Part shown: piece by piece, positions 35,594 through 43,891 of the stretch
Layout: every line of letters begins with the position of its first letter
How positions within the stretch are numbered: the stretch's first letter is position 1
Source: Clostridium thermarum
GTDB lineage: Bacteria; Bacillota; Clostridia; Clostridiales; Clostridiaceae
Reading direction: 5' to 3'
Assembly (NCBI RefSeq): GCF_006351925.1
Contig: NZ_CP040924.1
Location: forward strand, 1,324,001-1,388,000
DNA: 64,000 nucleotides
Position numbers and translations under genes: made by a program
Notes under the pieces: model-generated
Told to the model about the DNA's origin: nothing
What the model saw: the letters and a program-made list of their open reading frames with translations, nothing else
The model's database searches: none

Positions 35594-37031
35594 CTGACCT
35601 ACGGACAGTTATTTTTCACAAAATACCGTTAAATACAATTACTGGTATATAATCTTGCAAGCTATAATTTAGTACCACTTTAAATTGATTATTATTGAAT
35701 AAATTCATTAAAATGTAAGTAAATGTTTAAACTTATGGTAGTGTTTTGTGTCAATGTAAATAAAAGTAATTAAGATTCATATACTGTAAAAGCAATTTTT
35801 AAATAGTATTTGCTTTTTAAAGAATTGTAACATCTTTTAAACCATTTAACACCAGATCTAAATAAGCTATAAATTCTTACTTGATTACCTTTTAATGTTT
35901 TTGTAGCTCCAATAAGTTTATTCTTCTTATCTTTAGTACAAGATGTTCCAAGAGTTATCATCCAACAATAGGCTATGCAAATACACAAATATAAAGTTCT
36001 TGCATAATAAATATCATCAGTCCAAGTAGCTTCTAAATTAAATCCACCAGCTTTAAAGTCTTTAAATATTTCTTCTATATCAAATCTCTTTTTATACTCT
36101 CTAATTGCAAGTGATTGTTCTAAATTATTAGCTATAAACCAAATGTCATCAGCATCCTTTGCTTTACAAACTGCCATGTTACATACATAATTTTGAGCTG
36201 TTAATTTTGCATTAAAAAAATGTTTTGTCCTTCCTTTTAAGGTGGTTATATCCTCCATTTTTTTAATATTAGGTTTATCAGCTATTGTTATTCCTAAATC
36301 CTTTGTACATCTAATACAATATTTAAATTTCAAAGTTTTATCTATAAATTCGAATAAATCAACACTTTTAAATCCTCTATCTGCAAGAATTGTAACATCA
36401 AAATTATATGGCGTTACTATCTTATGTATAAAATTAAGACCTTGTTTAACATGTTTAAAGTCCTTATTTCCTTCCTCTTTATATAGGAACATCTTATACC
36501 AAAGAGGCACTGATCTTTTACCAATTTTCAAAGAAAATTGCAATATAACAAATTTATCCATAATAGTTGTATGATCAAAAATTATATATATTTTCTTTGA
36601 ATGATTCTTATAATTCTGTAATAACCTATATGCAAAAAATTCATATGTTTTTTCAGCATTTATAGCTCTGTTACTTAAAAATCTTTGTAATCTTTTAATT
36701 TTACTTTCTTCTATACCTGAAGAATAACAATCTTTTAGCTCTTGAGATATCTTAGATAATATAACTGACTGAGAAGTTATTATCCCTATAATCATGGCAA
36801 CTAAATTATTTAAACGAGTCGACGATAAAATTATCATTTTCTCTAGTGTTTTTTTCAATTCTGTAGTAATATATTCTTGATCATTAATCATAAATAAGCC
36901 ACCTTTTCTAGTGAATTTTTTTTGCAAATTAATTTTATACTATGAATTGGTGGTTTTTTATTATTTTCAGAATAATTTTTTATACAAATTTTATTTTCCA
37001 TTTATATAGATAATAGGTGTCCGTAGGTCAG
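35594..37031 (-). mobile_element. IS4-like insertion sequence, copy A (complete)
   Basis: About 1.44 kb. The ends are inverted: CTGACCTACGGACA at 35594-35607 and its exact complement at 37018-37031. The transposase is on the minus strand. It sits inside a serine-recombinase gene. Its right end abuts a truncated second copy, so no target duplication can be read there. Confidence 0.8.
35770..36891 (-). CDS. IS4-family-like DDE transposase (copy A)
   Basis: A 373-residue transposase. Candidate catalytic residues are Asp in IIFDHTTIMD, Asp in ILADRGFKS and Glu in KKRFDIEEIFKDFK, the last resembling the Y-R-E-K signature of IS4-type enzymes. The ATG at 36891 is preceded by AAGGTGG eight bases upstream; the frame is open to 36927 but without a ribosome binding site. 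The frame is intact, so the copy may be active. Codon use is strongly AT-rich. Confidence 0.85.
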   Translation of the reverse strand: MINDQEYITTELKKTLEKMIILSSTRLNNLVAMIIGIITSQSVILSKISQELKDCYSSGIEESKIKRLQRFLSNRAINAEKTYEFFAYRLLQNYKNHSKKIYIIFDHTTIMDKFVILQFSLKIGKRSVPLWYKMFLYKEEGNKDFKHVKQGLNFIHKIVTPYNFDVTILADRGFKSVDLFEFIDKTLKFKYCIRCTKDLGITIADKPNIKKMEDITTLKGRTKHFFNAKLTAQNYVCNMAVCKAKDADDIWFIANNLEQSLAIREYKKRFDIEEIFKDFKAGGFNLEATWTDDIYYARTLYLCICIAYCWMITLGTSCTKDKKNKLIGATKTLKGNQVRIYSLFRSGVKWFKRCYNSLKSKYYLKIAFTVYES

Positions 37032-37034
37032 GGT

Positions 37035-37680
37035 TATATCCTCCAATTTTTTTAATATTAGGTTTATCAGCTATTGTTATTCCTAAATCCTTTGTACATC
37101 TAATACAATATTTAAATTTCAAAGTTTTATCTATAAATTCAAATAAATCAACACTTTTAAATCCTCTATCTGCAAGAATTGTAACATCAAAATTATATGG
37201 TGTTACTATCTTATGTATAAAATTAAGACCTTGTTTAACATGTTTAAAGTCCTTATTTCCTTCCTCTTTATATAGGAACATCTTATACCAAAGAGGCACT
37301 GATCTTTTACCAATTTTCAAAGAAAATTGCAATATAACAAATTTATCCATAATAGTTGTATGATCAAAAATTATATATATTTTCTTTGAATGATTCTTAT
37401 AATTCTGTAATAACCTATATGCAAAAAATTCATATGTTTTTTCAGCATTTATAGCTCTGTTACTTAAAAATCTTTGTAATCTTTTAATTTTACTTTCTTC
37501 TATACCTGAAGAATAACAATCTTTTAGCTCTTGAGATATCTTAGATAATATAACTGACTGAGAAGTTATTATCCCTATAATCATGGCAATTAAATTATTT
37601 AAACGAGTTGATGATAAAATTATCATTTTCTCTAGTGTTTTTTTCAATTCTGTAGTAATATATTCTTGATCATTAATCAT
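37035..37680 (-). pseudogene. Truncated IS4-like transposase (copy B)
   Basis: Encodes the N-terminal ~212 residues of the same transposase as copy A, with one Val-to-Ile change near the start. It is cut where KKIGGYN replaces KKMEDIT; the frame then reads into the right end of copy A and stops at 36991. It lacks the catalytic Glu region, so it cannot be functional. The start is at 37680 with the same AAGGTGG. Confidence 0.85.
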
Positions 37681-37820
37681 AAATAAGCCACCTTTTCTAG
37701 TGAATTTTTTTTGCAAATTAATTTTATACTATGAATTGGTGGTTTTTTATTATTTTCAGAATAATTTTTTATACAAATTTTATTTTCCATTTATATGGAT
37801 AATAGGTGTCCGTAGGTCAG
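37035..37820 (-). mobile_element. IS4-like insertion sequence, copy B (truncated)
   Basis: A second, same-orientation copy with the right end GTCCGTAGGTCAG identical to copy A. It matches copy A at a constant offset of 789 bases (36248-37031 against 37037-37820) with only a few substitutions. The left third, coding the transposase C-terminus and the left end, is missing. Confidence 0.85.
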
Positions 37821-37823
37821 GGT

Positions 37824-38204
37824 TTTCTGCTTACCTTAAAGGAAAATATAGAAACAGTGATTAGTGAAACGGACAATAATATTGTTGCCGAGATAGACAA
37901 AAAGCCAGAGGAATTACAAAAAGACCTTTTGAGACTGGCTAATTCCAAAAAAGATTATAACGATATAGCCGATGAGATTTATAGGCTCAGAGAGGAAAGG
38001 CATCAGGCTTTAGCAGAAGAAGCAAGCAAAAAAGGTTCCAAGCAAAGACTAGAAGAGATGGAACAATTCTTAAATGATCAATCCTGCGAGTTGGAGGAAT
38101 ATGATGAGCAAATGGTGAGGCGGCTTATTGAGAAGATTACGGTACACGATGCTGGATTTGTGGTGGAATTCAAATCATGTGTTGAAATAGATATTATAGT
38201 ATAG
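37824..38204 (+). pseudogene. Large serine recombinase, C-terminal remnant
   Basis: The frame reading FLLTLKENIETVISE to VEFKSCVEIDIIV is the coiled-coil and terminal part of a large serine recombinase. A frame begins 18 bases earlier inside the IS end but has no proper start. It is probably the 3' end of the gene whose 5' end is at 35367. The section between, including the recombinase DNA-binding domain and zinc ribbon, is gone. Confidence 0.7.
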
Positions 38205-38278
38205 ATAGATTATAGCTACTGGTATATGGCGAACCCTGATTTAGAGTATTGAAGTTTTATAAAGAAATTAACTAGAAG

Positions 38279-38545
38279 GAATATGGACTGGAATATCAGA
38301 GGATTAATAAGAAAATTACTGATCTACAGATGGAAAAGTGCGAGTTGATTACCAAGAGTTTGCATTATACAAAGAATATAAACGAAATGCAGATGATCAG
38401 AACATTATCGGAGATGGCAGTCAGTGACAGAGCTGATGACACTTTGTTTTAAGCCATGGTTGCAAGGGTTATTATAAAATCCACAACTGAGTTTGAGTTT
38501 ATATTTGAAAGTGGTCAAAGGGTTAAGGCAAAAGCAAGTAAGTAA
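38279..38545 (+). pseudogene. Second serine recombinase C-terminal remnant
   Basis: The frame reads EYGLEYQRINKKITDLQMEK and continues to SDRADDTLF, an in-frame TAA, then AMVARVIIKSTTEFEFIFESGQRV. This is again the C-terminal region of a large serine recombinase, distinct from the one ending at 38204. Tandem recombinase genes are usual in Tn4451- and CTn-type elements. No start codon and an internal stop, so it is dead. Confidence 0.7.
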
Positions 38546-38571
38546 ATATTTAGGATTAGAGCCGAAGGCAA

Positions 38572-38651
38572 GGGTGTGAAGAACATCGTTGCCTGCGGTT
38601 TATATTGTCGAAATGCGTCGATAAAAATTTCCAAATTTGGTGTTCACACCC
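38572..38651. repeat. Inverted repeat gggtgtgaa/ttcacaccc after the recombinase remnants
   Basis: Nine-base arms at 38572-38580 and 38643-38651, 62 bases apart, followed by a run of seven C. It directly follows the recombinase remnants, where element ends or attachment sites are expected. Function unproven. Confidence 0.4.
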
Positions 38652-38789
38652 CCCCACACGTCGCATGATAATATGGACATTAGTAATATTAAAGCTAAAC
38701 AGGATTTTTAAGGCTTATGCAAAAGATGAGTGCTAATAAAAGCGATGATATGGAAATTATGGATTATTGTTTCAAGGAGGGATATTAAA

Positions 38790-39554
38790 ATGGCATCTGT
38801 ATCAAATTCATTAAAAAATGCACCGAGTTATGTTCAGCAATCCTACAAAAATTCTACTACTCAAAACCAAAGCACTTCAAAAAGCAATACCGCAAAAGAT
38901 GTAGCAAAAGGTGGTTCTGTAGCAATACAACAAAATCCACTAAAGGGTACCAACTATCAAGTGATTACTACTCCGAAGTCATCATCGGGAAAGTCAACAA
39001 CTACAGTTTTAAATATTGTAGATAAATCACTTGGAAAGACTTCAAATTCAAATGGCGTACCAAAAGGTGATTGGGTATTTATAGTAGATAGCCCGCATGG
39101 AAACACTAATTACAATCATGTTAATACTAATTCAAAACTTTACCCTGATAATAAAATATATCAGTCATTAAATCATAAACCAGTTTCCAATACTGTATAT
39201 AATGCAGCAAAGAACATGGATGATATAGCAAAAGTTGCTAAAGTAGGAGGACGTGCAGTTGCAGTTGCAGCAGTTGTAATGGACGGAAAAGATATTTATG
39301 ATTCCTATAAAGCAGATGGCAACAAGGTTGGTAAAAATACAGTTACAACAACAGCAGGTGTAGCGGGAAGCTGGGCTGGTGGCGTTGGTGGAGCTAAAGT
39401 GGGAGCAATGGGAGGAGTTTCAATTGGAACAATGATATGCCCTGGCATTGGAACTGCTATTGGGGGAGTTGTAGGAGGTTTAATTGGAGGTATAGCTGGT
39501 TCACTGGGGGGTAGAGTAGCAGGGCAGGAAATTGCAAAGGCCGCATACAAATAG
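38790..39554 (+). CDS. Putative secreted effector with C-terminal glycine-zipper domain
   Basis: A 254-residue protein with no signal peptide. Residues 1-75 are Ser/Thr/Asn/Gln-rich and low in complexity. The middle has GDWVFIVDSPHG and a segment of small residues around 145-175. The last ~65 residues are a glycine-zipper stretch (AGVAGSWAGGVGGAKVGAM and on to GLIGGIAGSLGGRVAG), which could insert into membranes. It heads a three-gene operon whose last gene encodes a DUF4176 protein, a family found beside type VII secretion effectors. By analogy with membrane-depolarising type VII toxins it may be a toxin, but there is no LXG or WXG domain, so this is inference. AAGGAGGG precedes the ATG; the frame is open back to 38730. 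Confidence 0.6.
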   Translation: MASVSNSLKNAPSYVQQSYKNSTTQNQSTSKSNTAKDVAKGGSVAIQQNPLKGTNYQVITTPKSSSGKSTTTVLNIVDKSLGKTSNSNGVPKGDWVFIVDSPHGNTNYNHVNTNSKLYPDNKIYQSLNHKPVSNTVYNAAKNMDDIAKVAKVGGRAVAVAAVVMDGKDIYDSYKADGNKVGKNTVTTTAGVAGSWAGGVGGAKVGAMGGVSIGTMICPGIGTAIGGVVGGLIGGIAGSLGGRVAGQEIAKAAYK

Positions 39555-39568
39555 AAGAGGTGATATAA

Positions 39569-40150
39569 ATGTTCTTTAAAAAGAAGACAACACCACAAAA
39601 TATAGCATTTATAGAGTGTATCGTACTGAAAAAAAAAGATAATAAAACGACTTATTTCTTGTCTTTAGAAGACTTTAAAATAAGGTATGGTAACCACTAC
39701 CTATGGAATTATATTCAAAGAGATGTTGTTACTTCAATTCTTTCTGATTTTTTTGTATATATCTATACAGTAGATGAGAATAATACGGAACTTAAGGACG
39801 ATTTTGGCAACTTATACCCTTGCAAAAACAGCAAGGATGGGATTAATTATCTTTTATGCAATAGAATAGATTATAGAATAGTAACAGAACTGATTGAAGC
39901 TTATGATAACTTTTGGCAATACGGCTATCTTGTTAATTTTACAGCATATTCAGAAAAAGTTGCCCCGTTTGATGTTGATCAATTAGAGAATTATGATCAA
40001 TTAAAAGGATTTGCAGTAAATATTAAGCCGCTCGGTGATAACACAGGTATTGAAATAACCATTGATTCTGAACAAATCTCAGAGTCTGAACTTATAGAAC
40101 GGATACGAAGTGTTGTCGAAAAATATAGAATGGAGTTAAAAGTTATATAA
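39569..40150 (+). CDS. Unknown protein, candidate immunity partner of the effector
   Basis: A 193-residue soluble, acidic protein with no membrane segment. It starts 14 bases after the effector gene with AGAGGTG upstream and is closely followed by the DUF4176 gene. I do not recognise a family. The order effector, unknown, DUF4176 is what toxin-immunity cassettes of type VII systems look like, and an immunity or chaperone role is a reasonable guess. The C-terminal helix (SESELIERIRSVVEKYRM) is amphipathic. Confidence 0.6.
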   Translation: MFFKKKTTPQNIAFIECIVLKKKDNKTTYFLSLEDFKIRYGNHYLWNYIQRDVVTSILSDFFVYIYTVDENNTELKDDFGNLYPCKNSKDGINYLLCNRIDYRIVTELIEAYDNFWQYGYLVNFTAYSEKVAPFDVDQLENYDQLKGFAVNIKPLGDNTGIEITIDSEQISESELIERIRSVVEKYRMELKVI

Positions 40151-40173
40151 AGAAGTAAAGAAGGTGTGGATCT

Positions 40174-40428
40174 ATGTCAGAATATTTGCCGATAGGTTCC
40201 GTGGTGCGTTTGTTTGGAGGTACTAAAAAACTTATGATTTATGGAAGGAAACAAATACAGTCAGGAGCGAACAAAAAGTGGGATTATGTTGGTTGTCTAT
40301 ATCCGGAAGGTAATCTAAGTGAAAAGTATAATGTCTTTTTTAACCATAATGAAATTGAGGAAATTTACTTTAAGGGATATGAGGATGATGAAGAAATCTA
40401 CACAAAGGAATTATTAAAAAATCTATAA
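40174..40428 (+). CDS. DUF4176 family protein
   Basis: An 84-residue protein that opens YLPIGSVVRLFGGTKKLMIYGR and continues with WDYVGCLYPEGN and FFNHNEIEEIYFKGYED. That pattern is DUF4176, a small beta-rich family seen in type VII (Yuk/Ess) secretion loci of Firmicutes, function unknown. AGAAGGTG precedes the ATG. No secretion-machinery gene (EssC, EsaA, WXG100) is in the window, so this cassette is an orphan. Confidence 0.8.
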   Translation: MSEYLPIGSVVRLFGGTKKLMIYGRKQIQSGANKKWDYVGCLYPEGNLSEKYNVFFNHNEIEEIYFKGYEDDEEIYTKELLKNL

Positions 40429-40440
40429 AATTATTGGACT

Positions 40441-40474
40441 AAGCACTTGATTCTATGAAATCAGGTGCTTTTCA
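40441..40474 (+). terminator. Terminator of the effector/DUF4176 operon
   Basis: Twelve-bp stem aagcacttgatt/aatcaggtgctt with one G-T pair and a six-base loop, followed by TTTTC. Confidence 0.75.
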
Positions 40475-40567
40475 GGTAAGCGTCAAGGTTTTAGTACCTT
40501 TAATAACTTCAAAAATAGCATTAAAATATCCCAGTAAGGCAATTTACTAAACTTTACTGGGATTAAC

Positions 40568-40664
40568 TTATTTCCTATCTTTAATTTTCATATTTTCAGG
40601 GATCTTATCGGACCAAGGCATAAGATTCTCTAAATTTTCGCTATGGGATAAATCTATTTTACTA
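40568..40664 (-). pseudogene. IS66 family TnpC, C-terminal fragment
   Basis: On the minus strand the frame reads SHSENLENLMPWSDKIPE and stops at 40568. The L-x-PWS-x-x-x-PE ending is the hallmark C-terminus of IS66 transposases. It is cut at its upstream side by the left end of the IS701-like element at 40665. Only about 31 codons remain. Confidence 0.6.
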
Positions 40665-42042
40665 TACTATAGTTGAGAAAATTTCATAACATATATTTAC
40701 AGCTAGAAAAATCTATAAAAAATAGAGACAAACTTCACATTTTGTTGTATAAATTATTTGGGAAAAAACTTTAACAACAGGAGTGAAGTATATGTCTCAT
40801 AGAAGTATTTTAACAGAAAAGTCACCAATAAAGCAATTCCTATTTAGTCTTGGATTTTTCTTATACTTCTCAAAGCCTGTGTTAAAGCATTTTGAACAAT
40901 TTATAAAAGGTTCCACTCAAAAAGGTTATAAAGGAACTGTTACTGATATTGTGGCTTTAAGTCTGGCAGATTGCCACAGAACCACCTTTGGAAAATTTTT
41001 AAGCGAAGGTTCTTGGAATATTAACTACGCATGGAAAGGTATAAAAAAATTTGTTATAAGCGAAATTGTTGAAAAATCATCATCTGAAACCCCTATATTT
41101 GTTATTTACGATGATACTATTGCTGAAAAAACTATGCCCTCGTCAAAGGCTAAAAATACTATTCAGGAAACAAGTTTTCATCATTCTCACTTAAAGCATA
41201 AACAAGTATGGGGACATCAATTACTTACAACTATGCTTTCCAATGGTAAAAAAGTTTTGCCATATTCTATTCAACGCTACCAGAAAGGTGAAAAAAGCAA
41301 AATAGAGATGGTATGCGAAATAGCATCAACACTGCCTTCACCTAAGGGTCCAGCTTATGGACTTTGTGATTCATGGTTCACTAACAAGGATGTTATAAAT
41401 GCACATCTCAAACGTGGATACCATCTTATTGGTGCTCTAAAAACTAACAGAGTTATATATCCTAAAGGAATAGGTATTCAAGTTAATGCTTTTACTCAAT
41501 ATATTGAAAAGAATGATGTTTGCCTCGTTACAGTGAACAATTCGAAATATTGGGTATATCGTTATGAAGGAAACCTTAATGGAATAGATAATGCTGTAGT
41601 TTTGTTTTGCTGGCCAGAAAATTCATTCAAAAAAGCAGGATCACTGCATGCTTTTCTTTGTACGGACACAGAACTAAGCACACAGATAATCCTTGAATAT
41701 TATAGTAAGCGTTGGCCAATAGAAATTTTCTTTAGGCAAACTAAAAATAATCTTGGATTAAACACGTACCAAGTAAGATCTGCTAAATCCATAGACAGAA
41801 TATTGATGCTTATTTCACTGACTTATATTTTCTGCTTAATGCAAGAAAATGCTAATAATTCTTTTAGCAAGGGCTTAGTAATTTGCAGAAACTATTCCAA
41901 AAAAGACAATATTCAATGGATTTATGATTGTGCTAAAAATAATATTCCTATTGATACTATCTTTAAAACTTTAAAAATCGCTTAAAGTGCAGTATAACTA
42001 TATACTGTAAAAATTTGCATTTAAAAATTCTCAACTATAGTA
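40665..42042 (+). mobile_element. IS701-like insertion sequence, complete
   Basis: A 1378-base element with perfect 15-bp terminal inverted repeats: TACTATAGTTGAGAA at 40665-40679 and its complement at 42028-42042. It has one intact transposase gene. No clear target-site duplication is seen. It interrupts an IS66 fragment. Confidence 0.88.
40792..41988 (+). CDS. IS701/IS4-type DDE transposase
   Basis: A ~397-residue transposase within perfect inverted ends. The first catalytic Asp is likely in FVIYDDTIAEK, the second in YGLCDSWFTN, and the Glu in WPIEIFFRQTKNNLGL. The ATG at 40792 has AGGAG eight bases upstream. The frame is intact, so the element may still move. Confidence 0.88.
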
Positions 42043-42108
42043 AAATATTTAAAAAGAAAGGCAAGTAATAACATTTTCATATATTATAAAGAGGAGAGTT
42101 ATAAAAAT

Positions 42109-42154
42109 ACCCTATCATTAATTGGTGGCGGCCGACTAGTGATAGGGTGTTTTT
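42109..42154 (+). terminator. Hairpin terminator downstream of the IS701-like element
   Basis: Nine-base arms, accctatca at 42109-42117 and tgatagggt at 42140-42148, followed by GTTTTTAA. The loop includes a GC-rich ggcggccgac, out of character with the surroundings. No gene directly upstream remains, so it probably belonged to a lost operon. Confidence 0.5.
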
Positions 42155-42252
42155 AAGGTATTAATTTATATATCGCGATGCAATTTTTCACAAATGTTTG
42201 TATTCTATTCAGAGAGAAGAATGATTTTAAATAAGAAATTTTAGTATTGTTA

Positions 42253-42819
42253 TTATTCATGTAGTCTTTTTTCTTTTAGCAGTCTTGAAATCTTTCTTTG
42301 AAGTGGTATGGCTAAAGTAAGAAAATACGCTCCAATTATTATAAGTATAAGATTTACGATTATATCAGAGACATTTAAAGTTCCCCAAAAAATACTTTGT
42401 ATAAGTGTAAACAGCTGGGATAGCCCGGAGAAAATAAATATAAAAGCAATGATATACCATATAATATTTATTCTCTTATAGTGCTCAATTTTTGAATCAA
42501 TATCAGAATAGATATCAAATTTACCTAGACACGATTTTTTTCTAAAATAGTGCCATCTCCCTACAGATGAAACAAGATCAACATTCATTTCTTGCATAAA
42601 ATTTTTGTAAGACTCTTTATTTTCATAAGTATTCTCGCTTTTTATAAATTCTACCCTATATATATATTCATTAGGATTACATTCTTCAAAAATATAATAG
42701 CCGTTTGAAATATCTTTTAGTGCATATCCATCACTACACATCTTATTTAGCCATTTTTCTTTTTTTTCTAAATCAACAAATATATTTTTAATTATGTTTC
42801 TTCGTATCTTTTTAATCAT
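42253..42819 (-). CDS. DUF2812 domain membrane protein
   Basis: A 188-residue protein. The N-terminal ~95 residues form the soluble DUF2812 domain (EKKEKWLNKMCSDGYALKDI is characteristic), followed by two membrane segments near 116-135 and 148-170. DUF2812 genes are nearly always paired with a PadR-type repressor, as here: the two overlap by eight bases, and this gene's ribosome binding site, GGAGGT, lies inside the end of the regulator gene. The role is unknown; links to envelope stress have been suggested for such pairs. Confidence 0.85.
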   Translation of the reverse strand: MIKKIRRNIIKNIFVDLEKKEKWLNKMCSDGYALKDISNGYYIFEECNPNEYIYRVEFIKSENTYENKESYKNFMQEMNVDLVSSVGRWHYFRKKSCLGKFDIYSDIDSKIEHYKRINIIWYIIAFIFIFSGLSQLFTLIQSIFWGTLNVSDIIVNLILIIIGAYFLTLAIPLQRKISRLLKEKRLHE

Positions 42820-43153
42820 TTACATGACCTCCAACAATGTTAATACCGTTATTGTAAAGCTCCTTTAACCTGCTAATTTCAGATTCAATTACTTCACGAC
42901 CGAGATCAGTTATAATATATTCTTTCTTCCTAGAGTCTGTGTTAGAGTCATAAACTTTAATCCAATTCTTATCAAGTAAGCTGCTAATCGCACCATAAAG
43001 CGTACCAGGTGCAAGGACTAAACGACTATTGCTTATATTACTTACAAATTGCATAATTCCGTAACCATGCAGAGGTTGAAATAGTGAGAGTAATATATAA
43101 TACGTGGATTCTGTTAAAGCAGGGTATTTAATATTTGGTAATATTTCAATCAC
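42812..43153 (-). CDS. PadR-family transcriptional regulator
   Basis: A winged-helix repressor of about 113 residues: PALTESTYYILLSLFQPLHGYGI, then LAPGTLYGAISSLLDKNWI and the RKKEYIITDLG wing. It is the first gene of the operon with DUF2812. The start is unclear. The GTG at 43153 overlaps the perfect AGGAGG (43153-43158) and is too close to it. The in-frame codons at a proper distance are non-standard (ATA at 43144, ATT at 43150). Its promoter carries a long inverted repeat, so self-repression is expected. Confidence 0.88.
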   Translation of the reverse strand: MIEILPNIKYPALTESTYYILLSLFQPLHGYGIMQFVSNISNSRLVLAPGTLYGAISSLLDKNWIKVYDSNTDSRKKEYIITDLGREVIESEISRLKELYNNGINIVGGHVND

Positions 43154-43177
43154 CTCCTAAAAATATTAAAAAGGCAT

Positions 43178-43234
43178 ATATCGTCATGCGGTATATCGTA
43201 ATACAAATATAACGCATGACGATATTTTTGTCAA
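43178..43234 (-). promoter_or_regulatory. padR promoter with long inverted-repeat operator
   Basis: On the minus strand, TTGACA (43229-43234) and TATATT (43206-43211) have an exact 17-base spacer. A perfect 13-bp inverted repeat, atatcgtcatgcg at 43178-43190 and its complement at 43213-43225, places one arm in the spacer and the other just past the start point. Confidence 0.8.
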
Positions 43235-43249
43235 TATGGTACAAATATA

Positions 43250-43822
43250 AATTTAGATTTTTTTAGTATTTTAAATAATTTTGTGGTGAATTTGAAAAAG
43301 CATTTAAAATATAAGTGAAACATATTTTTTCATACTTTATTCGAAATGAAAAAGCTTATTATAATTTGTTATTTGCATAAATGTATAGACATCAATTTTA
43401 GATGCCCCCCTTACTTTAGGGGGTTCACCTTTACGCAAAATCAATATTAATGCGTATAAGTATCATCTTTCTATCACAACACACGTGGAGTGTGTAGTAT
43501 TGATGACAAATGTAAAAAACGGATAATGGACTGAAAAACGGCTTGAATACAGGGTTTCCCGGCAATTTGACGCCTGCTGAAAATGTGCTTTTTGGCGGTG
43601 AAGATGCCGGAAAGCCCTGTATTTTTATGTGCGCGATTGTTTGCGGAAACACATCCACAGCCTTTCGGGGCGACTCGCACCAGGCGGGGTTGTGTAGACG
43701 GAAAAGACGGAAATTGAAATGATTTGATGAGTTCGCGGGAACATGTCTATAACTTGAATCTTTTTGTACTTTAACAAGAACAATATGATCTGCAAAAATG
43801 CAATTTAATTCATATTTTGCTA
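43250..43822. other. Non-coding stretch with a GC-rich insert
   Basis: The first ~150 bases are AT-rich. From about 43500 to 43740 the DNA is clearly richer in G and C than the rest of the window. Open frames here (for example 43431-43829 minus) have no ribosome binding site or recognisable protein. It is probably leftover DNA from another element or donor that also brought the MecI/BlaR1 pair. Confidence 0.45.
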
Positions 43823-43864
43823 TTGACATATTGGGTCTAACACGATAGACTTTAATTAGGTCTA
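43823..43864 (+). promoter_or_regulatory. Promoter and operator of the MecI/BlaR1-type pair
   Basis: TTGACA (43823-43828), a 17-base spacer and TAGACT (43846-43851). Three alternating half-sites, GTCTA (43835), TAGAC (43846) and GTCTA (43860), form two overlapping dyads across the -10 element. BlaI/MecI repressors bind such dyads. Confidence 0.7.
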
Positions 43865-43891
43865 TTAAAATAAACCCAAGGAGGAAATTGC

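Noticed and set aside
38649..38656. Run of C bases as a regulatory or phase-variable tract
   Set aside because: It is not inside a gene or between promoter elements, so no switching effect can be argued.
38730..38789. Earlier start for the effector gene
   Set aside because: No ribosome binding site before 38730, while AAGGAGGG lies just before the ATG at 38790.
39305..39598. Pro/Ala-rich frame on the minus strand
   Set aside because: It is the antisense of the glycine-zipper region; glycine and alanine codons read backwards give proline-rich frames.
43431..43829. 132-residue open frame on the minus strand
   Set aside because: No ribosome binding site, odd composition rich in Pro/Phe/Ser/His, and overlap with another minus-strand frame and the mecI promoter; taken as non-coding.
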